Origin: Acidimicrobiaceae bacterium
Lineage (GTDB): Bacteria > Actinomycetota > Acidimicrobiia > Acidimicrobiales > RAAP-2
Length of the DNA: 64,000 nt
Direction: 5' to 3'
Assembly (NCBI GenBank): GCA_003133685.1
Contig: PKYQ01000028.1
Span: 120,521 to 184,520 of the forward strand
Position 1 is the first letter of the stretch. Every line of letters begins with the position of its first letter. Below, piece by piece: positions 8,210 to 14,981 of the stretch. The notes beneath the pieces were generated by a model that saw only the letters and a program-made list of their open reading frames with translations, was not told the DNA's origin and ran no database searches. The position numbers and the translations under genes are program-made.

Positions 8210-8248
8210 CGGGTGATGCTTTACACAACTCCGGGTGATGCTTGACAC
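8210..8248 (+). repeat. Paired direct repeat 3' of core 4
   Basis: CGGGTGATGCTTTACAC (8210-8226) and CGGGTGATGCTTGACAC (8232-8248) differ at one base and are 22 bases apart, two DNA turns. They could be right-arm recombinase sites of the next module or a regulatory element downstream of the reductase gene. Confidence 0.5.
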
Positions 8249-8255
8249 CTCAGCC

Positions 8256-8792
8256 TCAGCCTCCGACTCGAAAGTCGAGCAGAAGATAGCCCGCCGGAGA
8301 CTCGACTTGGCGGGTCAGAGTCAGTCGGGTGGGAAGACCCTTATCGAAGAGTTTGCGCCCATGCATATGCAGGGCCGGGGCGATGACAAGCCGCAGTTCG
8401 TCGACCAGGCCAACTTCGAACAACGACTGAATCAGTTTGATACTCCCGTGCACCCCGATGTCGTTACCGGACTGCCGCTTCAGTTTGGTGACGAATTCGG
8501 AAAGGTCGCCGTCTATGACTGTGGTGTTCGACCATGTCTGCCTGGGCGTTGTCGATGCCACTACGAACTTCTCGACTCCGTTGATGAAGCTGGCGAACGG
8601 CTCGATGTCGCTGGTCGGCCAGAACTCGGCCCAATCGTCGTATGTCCGATGCCCGAGTAGGACGGTGTCCTGAGAGGAGATGACGCGTGCGAGGTTCTCC
8701 TCCATCAGATCATCAAAGTCGGTGAAGAACTCGTCCGGCTGCTCGGCCACGCCGTCGAGCGACAACAACTCGTAGGCAACTACTTTGCGCAC
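8256..8792 (-). CDS. RibD C-terminal/dihydrofolate reductase-like family protein
   Basis: A 178-residue protein. The GTG at 8792 is chosen because a GGAG site lies eight bases upstream; a longer frame to 8855 lacks one. The N-terminus (RKVVAYELLSLDGVAE) and the later GSIKLIQSLFEVGLVDELRL, with a downstream PALHMHGRKLF-type segment, match the YwjB/YyaP group of DHFR-fold NAD(P)H-dependent reductases. HRTYDDW corresponds to the usual GRxTYE stretch. The group is broad and the substrate unknown; it is not a true folate-pathway DHFR by its motifs. It is encoded convergently towards element 4. Confidence 0.8.
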   Translation of the reverse strand: MRKVVAYELLSLDGVAEQPDEFFTDFDDLMEENLARVISSQDTVLLGHRTYDDWAEFWPTSDIEPFASFINGVEKFVVASTTPRQTWSNTTVIDGDLSEFVTKLKRQSGNDIGVHGSIKLIQSLFEVGLVDELRLVIAPALHMHGRKLFDKGLPTRLTLTRQVESPAGYLLLDFRVGG

Positions 8793-8883
8793 TGCATCAT
8801 CTCCTTGTTCGAGGCGAGGCAAGAAGGAAGTTATGTAGAACCACCCCGGAACCAACGCCGTGCTGCCTAGGCGTCAAGAGGGT

Positions 8884-8901
8884 AACGGTCTCACGACCGT
8901 T
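8884..8901. terminator. Hairpin (AACGGTC-TCAC-GACCGTT)
   Basis: A perfect seven-base stem with a four-base loop upstream of the reductase gene. No T-tract follows on either strand, so a structural or operator role is as likely as termination. Apart from this and truncated element 5, the 8793-9320 interval holds nothing recognised. Confidence 0.35.
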
Positions 8902-9086
8902 GCGGATCACTGTCAGGACGTGCGGCATTTGTATGCAGTTTATGGCAGCACCCGACGACGTTCATCGTGTTTGAGTGGTCGGGTTATGTGACCGAACGAC
9001 GTTGGGACGCTCGTCTGATCTCCACGGCGAGATGCAGTCCTCAACATCACAGGAGATTGTTCGTCGAAACTGATACGACGCGAAAA

Positions 9087-9196
9087 AATCCCACGTTTCA
9101 TCCCACGGACCAAACTGACGTGACCGGACCGAACCGACACCAGCGGACGAAGTACCCAGAGAATTTCGGACCAATCCAAGGGACCAATTGCTCATG
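9087..9196 (+). repeat. Attachment-like element 5: repeat block without tRNA core
   Basis: The block begins with ATCCCACGTTTCATCCCAC and runs through CCGGACC units, the AGTACCCAGAGAATT spacer and GGACCAATTGCTCA, then stops where the tRNA core should begin. It marks a probable former junction between the reductase and kinase-fold modules, whose core was lost by deletion. Confidence 0.75.
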
Positions 9197-9320
9197 AGAG
9201 TCTGATCCGAGTTTGTGTCAAAGCACAGTAGATGCTGATTGTGCGCATTGAGACGCGCACATGCGTTGGCCAAAGGTCAGGGGCTTGCATTGGCACCGCG
9301 CGACGTACCATGAGTTCAAT

Positions 9321-10289
9321 ATGAACGATGCCATCTCGCGTTTTGCCATCGTTCGTCAACACTTGCCAGTTGAGTTCCGCGACTCTGTTTTCGTGGAGAG
9401 TTGGTCGAACGACGTATGGGTCAACGAAGAATTAGTACTCCGAGTCTGTTGGCAAGGCGATCGTGAACGACTCTTGCGCGAGCAAGAATTACTGGTAGCT
9501 CTTCCGGTCTCAGTTCCACATGCGTCCGTCGTGGCGTCAGGACGAATCGCCAACCTGACGTGGATGTTGCTGCGACGAATACGAGGCGAGCGTCTCGATC
9601 TAGTGTGGTCGAGACTATCGATAGATGCTCGCCGCGATGCCGTCGTGGGCCTCGGAAACGTCCTGAGTAATCTGCACGATTGGGTGCCGCCGCTCAAAAT
9701 TCGAAAAATGTTGCTGCGCTCAACGCAGACAGTGCCTGCATCACGAGATGCGGTCGTCGGGTCCACGATTGTGCCCCTGCCTTTAGAACGAGTCGCACTT
9801 CTCCTCGACTGTTTCGAAGGTATGCCTGGAATGAGCGAAGAGCTCCTTCGAAGAGTGAGAATGCGTATCGATAGTCTTGGGTCAGTTGTCTCCGCCTCGG
9901 AACTTCAGGACGGCCTGGTAATACACGGAGATGCGCATTTTGCAAATGCGCTGTGGTTCGAAGGTTGCTTGGTCGCCCTGCTCGACTTTGAATGGGCGCG
10001 TATTGGACCGTCTGATTTGGAACTGGAGGCTGCCTGTCGCGAGGATCCAATCATCGAAGACGCGGCCGAGTCGGGGCCGATTCGGGCCTCTGAAGTGCCG
10101 ATGTTGGTATGGCTGCGAGAAGGGTACCCCGAACTTTTTAATCGAGAGGATCTTACTGAGAGGCTTTGGCTTTACGATCTTTGTTACCAAGTCAGACGAC
10201 TTTCCGCCCCAGGAATCATCTCACTCGATCAATCGCAGCTCAAGCGCCTGAACATTCTTGCTGCCGGGCCCCGAGTGCGGTTCGCGTGA
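9321..10289 (+). CDS. Aminoglycoside phosphotransferase/choline kinase-fold protein
   Basis: A 322-residue protein from the ATG at 9321 (an in-frame ATG at 9261 is possible). The kinase catalytic loop is present as VIHGDAHFANAL (about residue 203) and the Mg-binding segment as LLDFEWARIGPSDLE (about 222), matching HGDxHxxN and DxE/DxD of the APH family. The N-lobe keeps VWVNEELVLRVCW, like the nucleotide-binding strand with its Lys replaced by Arg. Such proteins phosphorylate antibiotics or small metabolites using ATP or GTP; resistance is only one possibility and the substrate cannot be inferred. It is alone between elements 5 and 6. Confidence 0.82.
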   Translation: MNDAISRFAIVRQHLPVEFRDSVFVESWSNDVWVNEELVLRVCWQGDRERLLREQELLVALPVSVPHASVVASGRIANLTWMLLRRIRGERLDLVWSRLSIDARRDAVVGLGNVLSNLHDWVPPLKIRKMLLRSTQTVPASRDAVVGSTIVPLPLERVALLLDCFEGMPGMSEELLRRVRMRIDSLGSVVSASELQDGLVIHGDAHFANALWFEGCLVALLDFEWARIGPSDLELEAACREDPIIEDAAESGPIRASEVPMLVWLREGYPELFNREDLTERLWLYDLCYQVRRLSAPGIISLDQSQLKRLNILAAGPRVRFA

Positions 10290-10374
10290 GGTCGAATCCA
10301 GATGAACAAGTGATCTGATTCAGATCCATGATGTAGTCGGCATAACGGGTCCTTGTCGTTCACGATTGTTCAGA

Positions 10375-10543
10375 AAATCCCACGTTTCATCCCACACACC
10401 AAATCGACACCACCGGACGAATCCGGCACCACCGGACAAGTTTTCTTTCAAATCCGGATGAAACCGGCATCACCGGACCATTCCGACCATTTGCTTCCAC
10501 CTCATAATCCCTCGGTCGTGGGTTCGATCGCCACCGGCCCTAC
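10375..10543 (+). repeat. Attachment-like element 6: repeat block plus tRNA 3' half (variant core)
   Basis: It opens with ATCCCACGTTTCATCCCAC and includes CCGGACGAATCCGG and an unusual TTTCTTTCAAATCCGGA spacer shared with element 7. The core at 10501-10543 differs from the tRNA by one C-to-G change at the base corresponding to tRNA position 61, also shared with element 7. The 10290-10816 interval contains no gene. Confidence 0.88.
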
Positions 10544-10556
10544 CAAGAGGAATGTA

Positions 10557-10586
10557 CATAGGTAGGGCATTCGTCTGCACATAAGT
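10557..10586 (+). repeat. CATARGT direct repeat pair 3' of core 6
   Basis: CATAGGT at 10557 and CATAAGT at 10580 are 23 bases apart, just after the core. The same pair with the same spacing follows core 9 (21124, 21147), so these may be right-arm sites of a shared element family. Confidence 0.5.
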
Positions 10587-10754
10587 CGGGCGAAAATCAC
10601 CGAATGACCTTCTACAAGTCTCGTTCGCGTCACAGAGCGCGTCGAGTATGAAAAATGCCACCCTCACGGGCGGCTGGTCCTTGATACGACTTCAAGAGGA
10701 CGTGAAGAGTCCCCAAAGGCCCGCAACGCGACGAGTCCAGGTTCGTTTGGATAC

Positions 10755-10783
10755 TTGACAACTAACGCTCTTTTGGCGATACT
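10755..10783 (+). promoter_or_regulatory. Promoter for the Thr-rich surface protein
   Basis: A consensus TTGACA (10755-10760) is followed after 17 bases by GATACT (10778-10783). Transcription would start near 10790, about 27 bases before the ATG at 10817, which has a GAGGAAG ribosome binding site. Confidence 0.6.
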
Positions 10784-10816
10784 TCTGGGCGCGGGGGTAT
10801 TAGAGGAAGCGTAATT

Positions 10817-11398
10817 ATGCCAAGGATTACAGGTGGTTCAAATCGTGGTGGATTGGGTCGAAGGTGGCGTCAGCGATTTGGCGCTAACGAGAAGTCAGCG
10901 TTGATGGCTATTTCTCCGCTGCGGGCAGTTATTGCGTTGTCGGCGCTGTTCGCGATTCTTATGTTCCTGCCAGCGACAGATTCCGTCGCGGCGGAGACAT
11001 GTGCCACCACCACGACGTTGGCGCCAACCACGACGATGCCAGGCGCGGCAACCACGACGACGATGGTTGCGCCTACCACCACCACCACAGCGGCGGTATG
11101 TAGCGCCACCACGACGACGGTGGCACCTACCACCACGACGACGGTGGCACCTACCGCCACGACGACGGTGGCACCTACCACGACGACGGTGGCACCTACC
11201 GCCGCGACGACGGTGGCACCTACCGCCGCGACGACGGTGGCTCAAAAGGCGTCCCAGATTCCGACGGGTTCACCTCAGACCGGAGGGGGCGGCGCAGCGG
11301 GTTCAACTGACAGTGGGCCGGTGTTGGTTCTCAGCGGCCTGGCAATATTCGCAGGATTCGCAGCTATGGGACTCGCTCTTCGTCGCCGTAGGGCTTAG
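10817..11398 (+). CDS. Thr/Pro/Ala-rich repeat surface protein with sortase-like C-terminal anchor
   Basis: A 193-residue protein. The start at 10817 has a GAGGAAG site and a promoter; an internal ATG at 10904 would give a shorter signal region. A hydrophobic signal segment (residues about 32-56) is followed by a mucin-like stretch of TTTTVAPT repeats (about 62-145). The C-terminus has PTGSPQTGGGG, a hydrophobic helix (VLVLSGLAIFAGFAAMGLAL) and an RRRRA tail, the layout of a cell-wall sorting signal, although the motif is not a strict LPXTG. It is probably exported, glycosylated and surface-anchored. It shares its module with a c-di-GMP gene on the other strand, so a biofilm role is conceivable. 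Confidence 0.7.
   Translation: MPRITGGSNRGGLGRRWRQRFGANEKSALMAISPLRAVIALSALFAILMFLPATDSVAAETCATTTTLAPTTTMPGAATTTTMVAPTTTTTAAVCSATTTTVAPTTTTTVAPTATTTVAPTTTTVAPTAATTVAPTAATTVAQKASQIPTGSPQTGGGGAAGSTDSGPVLVLSGLAIFAGFAAMGLALRRRRA
11001..11242 (+). repeat. In-frame tandem repeats coding TTTTVAPT-type units
   Basis: ACGACGGTGGCACCTACC and near copies recur every 18 to 24 bases within the Thr-rich gene. Units always keep the reading frame, so slippage would change protein length without breaking it. Confidence 0.8.
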
Positions 11399-11584
11399 GG
11401 GTCTTGCAGCCTTAATAAAGATAGATTGACCTCCGCAATGCGACCGCCCTCCGCGATGCGATTTGCGTGTGCCGCGATACAGGGGATGCCGCCATCACGA
11501 GCCAATCCTGAAGAGTACTGTCGCTACGACTGAGGCGTACTCGCTCCACCGAAGGGTTCAGTGCAGGGTGGCAGTGGCGACCCG

Positions 11585-13762
11585 CTACCCCCAGTCAGCT
11601 GGCACGCGGGCGAGCAGGGCCTCCACCTCGTCGACTGGTACGGCGGGTGAGAAGAGGTAGCCCTGGCCGAGCTCGCAGCCCAGGAAGCGCAGGCGCTCGA
11701 ACTGTGCCCGCGTCTCGATCCCTTCGGCGAGCAGAGTCACGTCGAGTTTCTTTCCCAGCGAGACGATCGTCTCGAGGAGCGTGTCGATGCGGGCGCTCTG
11801 CTGGGGTGGGCTGACGAAGGATCGGTCGATCTTGATGATCTTCGGGTGCAGCAGCGCGAGGTAGGAGAGCGAGGTGTACCCGGTGCCGAAGTCGTCGAGC
11901 GCGATAGCAATCCCGAGGCGATTGAGGTGTTCAATCACGCCCAACGTCTCAGCGACGTCGAGCAGGGTTACGCTTTCGGTGATCTCGATGATGAGGCGTT
12001 CTGGGATAAGTCCGCTCGTCCGTAAGACTCCTTCAATCATCGATGCGAGGCCCGGGTCGTGAAACTGGCGTGCGGAGAGGTTGACCGTGACGTAGGGTCG
12101 GCCGGTCCGAGCACCTGTACGATCCCAGGAACTGGCCGCGCTCATGGCCTCGCGCAATGCGAAGGCGCCGAGTTCCAAGATGAGTTCGCTCTGTTCGGCC
12201 AGCGGAATGAACACGTCGGGGGGCACCCATCCTCGCTCGGGATGTTGCCACCGCATCAGCGCCTCGAAACCGACCACTTCGGTCGTGGCGAGATCGATAA
12301 TGGGCTGGTAGTGCATCGAAATCTGACCGACGAGCAGAGCCTGGCGTAGCTCCTGCAAGAGCGCGAAGCGGCTGGTCGCCTGCTCGCGCATGCTGGGAGT
12401 GAAGAGAACGTGGTGGCCCTTGCTCTCGCGTTTGGCTTCGTACATTGCGACGTCGGCGTCCCGGATAGATTCGGTGTAGTCCGTGCTCGTTTCGTCACAG
12501 ACCACGACTCCGATGCTCGCGTGCTGTGCGAAGTGCGCCTCATCGATGGAAAACGGTTCAGCGAGCGCACCAAGAAGACGTTTGGCTACCTGCTCCGCCT
12601 GAGCCGGAGAAGTCAGTCCCTCGGCTAGATAGAGGAACTCGTCGCCACCGAAGCGACACAGCGTGTCCGAGGAACGAGTCACCTGGTCGAAGCGGCGCGC
12701 AATCGCCACGAGCAACTTGTCGCCAACGAAGTGTCCGAGAGTGTCGTTCACCCCGTTGAAGTCATCGAGGTCCACTAACAACACCGCGTTGAGCCCGCCT
12801 TCGCGAACGACCTTGGCGTGCGCCTGTGAGAGCCGGTCCTCAAAGAGCACCCGGTTGGCGAGTCCCGTGAGCGGGTCGTGCAGTGCTTGGTGGGAGAGCT
12901 GGGCGGTGAGCGCCCGCTCCTCGGTGATGTCGCGCTCTGACATGACGAAGTAGAGCATCCGTCCTTCGGGGTCGCGGGCGCTGGACCTGTGCACCTCGGC
13001 GACTATCACCCGCCCGTCCCTGTGCACGTAGCGCTTGGCATAACTCACTTGATCGCTATCGCCGGAGGTCACGCTGCGGTGGGCCTCCTCACTGATACCC
13101 AGGTCCTCGGGATAGGTGAATGGAGTCGAGTCGTACCCGAGCAGTTCCTCCCGGGTGCGTCCGACCATCAGACAGAAGGCGTCGTTGACTGCCAGGATCT
13201 TGTCCTCGAGATCGGCAAAGACCATGCCGGCTATGTTGTTCTCGAACGCGAGGCGAAAGCGCTGCTCACTCTCCGAGAGCGCCTCGGCGGTGGCCAGCGC
13301 ATGTCGTTCGAACTCAGTGAGGGCTTGCTCTGCTGCCCTCAGGGCTCGGGCATCGCGGATCATCGCTACAACCCACTCATTGCCGTCAAGGGCGAGGGGC
13401 GAGAGGGCGACTTCAACCGCGAGTTCGTTGCCGTCGTGACACAAGAGTGTGAGATTCAAGTTGCTCCCCATATCACGCGCGCTCGGGTCCTGGGTGTATT
13501 CGCTGCGATAAACGACGTGTGCTTCTCGTTGCGGCGTCGGCACGAGCATCTCGATGGCTTGACCGACCAGCTCGTCGCGCGTGTAACCGGTCAAGAACGT
13601 GAGGCGCTCGTTCGCGTAACGAATCATTCCGTGCTCGTCGACGAAGGCGATCCCGTCGGGCAGCACCTCAAGCAGGTGGTTCCACGAGAGGGGATAATCT
13701 TCCACGTAAGTAACGATGCGAATGCCCCCTCCGACTTTTTGAACCGGCGAAATGCAGCGCAT
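11585..13762 (-). CDS. PAS-PAS-GGDEF-EAL cyclic-di-GMP turnover protein (paralogue 1)
   Basis: 725 residues from the ATG at 13762; a GTG at 13705 is also plausible because GGAGGGGG lies between, while the longer frame to 13984 runs into attachment element 7. PAS1 spans about residues 30-76 (LLEVLPDGIAFVDEHG) and PAS2 about 168-281. The GGDEF site is intact at 372-376 (CRFGGDEF) with a preceding RxxD inhibitory site (RSSD, five residues upstream). The EAL motif is intact at 500-502 (GFEALMRW), with DDFGTGY and IKIDRSF downstream. Both synthesis and hydrolysis of c-di-GMP therefore look possible, gated by PAS ligands or redox state. No membrane segments are evident. An imperfect 25-base palindrome near 13797-13822 lies just upstream. 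A paralogue lies at 14982-17132. Confidence 0.9.
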   Translation of the reverse strand: MRCISPVQKVGGGIRIVTYVEDYPLSWNHLLEVLPDGIAFVDEHGMIRYANERLTFLTGYTRDELVGQAIEMLVPTPQREAHVVYRSEYTQDPSARDMGSNLNLTLLCHDGNELAVEVALSPLALDGNEWVVAMIRDARALRAAEQALTEFERHALATAEALSESEQRFRLAFENNIAGMVFADLEDKILAVNDAFCLMVGRTREELLGYDSTPFTYPEDLGISEEAHRSVTSGDSDQVSYAKRYVHRDGRVIVAEVHRSSARDPEGRMLYFVMSERDITEERALTAQLSHQALHDPLTGLANRVLFEDRLSQAHAKVVREGGLNAVLLVDLDDFNGVNDTLGHFVGDKLLVAIARRFDQVTRSSDTLCRFGGDEFLYLAEGLTSPAQAEQVAKRLLGALAEPFSIDEAHFAQHASIGVVVCDETSTDYTESIRDADVAMYEAKRESKGHHVLFTPSMREQATSRFALLQELRQALLVGQISMHYQPIIDLATTEVVGFEALMRWQHPERGWVPPDVFIPLAEQSELILELGAFALREAMSAASSWDRTGARTGRPYVTVNLSARQFHDPGLASMIEGVLRTSGLIPERLIIEITESVTLLDVAETLGVIEHLNRLGIAIALDDFGTGYTSLSYLALLHPKIIKIDRSFVSPPQQSARIDTLLETIVSLGKKLDVTLLAEGIETRAQFERLRFLGCELGQGYLFSPAVPVDEVEALLARVPADWG

Positions 13763-13927
13763 ACCACACATACTGATACGGAAGCAAAACCGTCCCCTGG
13801 TCGGAGAATAGTATCCCCTGACCAAGAGAGTCGGCTTCGTTCGGAGCTTCCCGTTCGAATCCGCCATTCGTAGATTGTTGATGCGGTCCTTCGCCAAGAA
13901 CCTCGACACTGCATGATTGCCTTCGAG

Positions 13928-14094
13928 AATCCCACGTTGCATCCCACAGACCATTCCGACACCACCGGACCAAACCGATGCCACCGGACGAGATTTCTTT
14001 CAAATCCGGACTAACCGACACCACCGGACCAAATCGACTGAATGCAGCCACCTCATAATCCCTCGGTCGTGGGTTCGATCGCCACCGGCCCTAC
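13928..14094 (+). repeat. Attachment-like element 7: repeat block plus tRNA 3' half (variant core)
   Basis: ATCCCACGTTGCATCCCAC opens the block; the TTTCTTTCAAATCCGGA spacer and the C-to-G change in the core (14052-14094) are shared with element 6. It lies about 170 bases upstream of the first GGDEF-EAL gene. Confidence 0.88.
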
Positions 14095-14133
14095 TGCTTG
14101 GAATTTTTGGAGTGATACATAGTTAGCTTCCGC

Positions 14134-14394
14134 TTAATTTCGGTAGTGAAATCGCGCTTGGAGTACGACAACGTCATCGCTTCTAATTAGATAGACGAGC
14201 CGGTGTTCCTCATCGATCCTGCGAAACCAACATCCTTCCATGACGTGTCGAAGTGGTTCGGGTTTTCCGATTCCCTCGGTCGGGTGGCGCAAGACGTCCT
14301 CGAGAAGTCGATTCACTCGCTTCAGGGTTAATTTGTTGTGGGATTGCCAATAGGAGTAGTCCTCCCAGCCGAGGGGAGTAAAGACCAGGCGCAT
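14134..14394 (-). CDS. yoeB: YoeB/Txe-family mRNA interferase toxin
   Basis: An 86-residue protein with the compact RelE-fold of YoeB: FTPLGWEDYSYWQ at the N-terminus, LLEDVLRHPTEGIGKPEPLRH in the middle and a C-terminal RIDEEHRLVYLI then VVLQARFHY. The basic/His/Tyr residues of the last two segments correspond to the ribonuclease site. YoeB toxins cut mRNA on the ribosome. Its ATG overlaps the antitoxin stop by one base (TAATG), so the pair is translationally coupled. The pair probably stabilises this island module. Confidence 0.9.
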   Translation of the reverse strand: MRLVFTPLGWEDYSYWQSHNKLTLKRVNRLLEDVLRHPTEGIGKPEPLRHVMEGCWFRRIDEEHRLVYLIRSDDVVVLQARFHYRN

Positions 14395-14636
14395 TAGGAA
14401 AGTTCGTGCTCTTCGAGTTGGCCCGAACGAGCTTGAGACAGGCTCTCCAACAGTCTGCGAGCGTTGGCCGGAGTGCGAAGGAGAAGTGCCGTCTCGTTGA
14501 GCGCGTCGTAGTCGGCGCGAGACATAAGAACTGCGTCGCCACCTTTGGACGTGATTTCTACAGGTACTCGGTCATCGTTGACTTGCTGAATAAGTGGAAA
14601 GAGGTTCTTTCGAGCTTCGCTTGCAGTAATCGACAT
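14394..14636 (-). CDS. yefM: YefM/Phd-family antitoxin
   Basis: An 80-residue protein starting at the ATG at 14636, seven bases after an AGGAGG site. The N-terminal domain (SITASEARKNLFPLIQQV) is the Phd/YefM DNA-binding and dimerisation fold, followed by VEITSKGGDAVLMSRADYDAL. The C-terminal half (ETALLLRTPANARRLLESL) is the toxin-wrapping helix typical of YefM. It should neutralise the overlapping YoeB-like toxin and repress the shared promoter, where two GTACCA repeats lie 12 bases apart. Confidence 0.9.
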   Translation of the reverse strand: MSITASEARKNLFPLIQQVNDDRVPVEITSKGGDAVLMSRADYDALNETALLLRTPANARRLLESLSQARSGQLEEHELS

Positions 14637-14662
14637 CGGCCCTCCTGAGAATAGGTCAATCA

Positions 14663-14680
14663 GTACCATTTATCGTACCA
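14663..14680 (-). promoter_or_regulatory. Candidate YefM operator (two GTAC-centred repeats)
   Basis: GTACCA occurs at 14663 and 14675, 12 bases apart, 27-44 bases before the antitoxin start. The E. coli yefM operator also uses two TGTACA-type repeats with about this centre spacing, as far as I recall, so autoregulation is likely. Confidence 0.5.
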
Positions 14681-14727
14681 GACTTAGGGGTTCTCGCATC
14701 CTCACACAACGGTTGCGGAATGTCTTA

Positions 14728-14749
14728 TTTGCTACTCCAATTTGTGGAC
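14728..14749 (+). repeat. Orphan copy of the element-4 arm sequence
   Basis: These 22 bases are identical to 8015-8036, including one TTGCTACTCC, but no tRNA core follows within several hundred bases. It may be a remnant of a second element of that type. The rest of 14750-14981 holds nothing recognised. Confidence 0.6.
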
Positions 14750-14981
14750 GCCGAAGACACCCGGAGTCATGAGTGGACCGGTTCCAAAATTCAAGTGAAC
14801 GGGGAGGACGCAGAAATACTTGGTGCACATGGCAGAAGTCCTGAGGGTCCGGTTTGGCTGCTGCGAAAGATGCATCGATCCTCCGCGAGTCGGATCCCTT
14901 GATCGGTGACGCTTGGCGGGACGCTGCGGTTCCACTAATCAGTCGCAGTTAACCGCAGGCGAAGGCGTCAGATACCTTCTC

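Noticed and set aside
10895..11429. Arg/His/Gly-rich or Val-rich proteins in other frames of the Thr-repeat region
   Set aside because: They arise from reading the same short tandem repeat in other frames; only the Thr-rich frame has a promoter, ribosome site, signal sequence and sorting tail.
12989..13873. A 294-codon plus-strand frame opposite the first GGDEF-EAL gene
   Set aside because: It mirrors the PAS-coding region; no start site or family match supports it.
13763..13984. N-terminal extension of the first GGDEF-EAL protein
   Set aside because: It would translate part of attachment element 7 and has no counterpart in the paralogue, whose sequence begins at the equivalent of about 13705.
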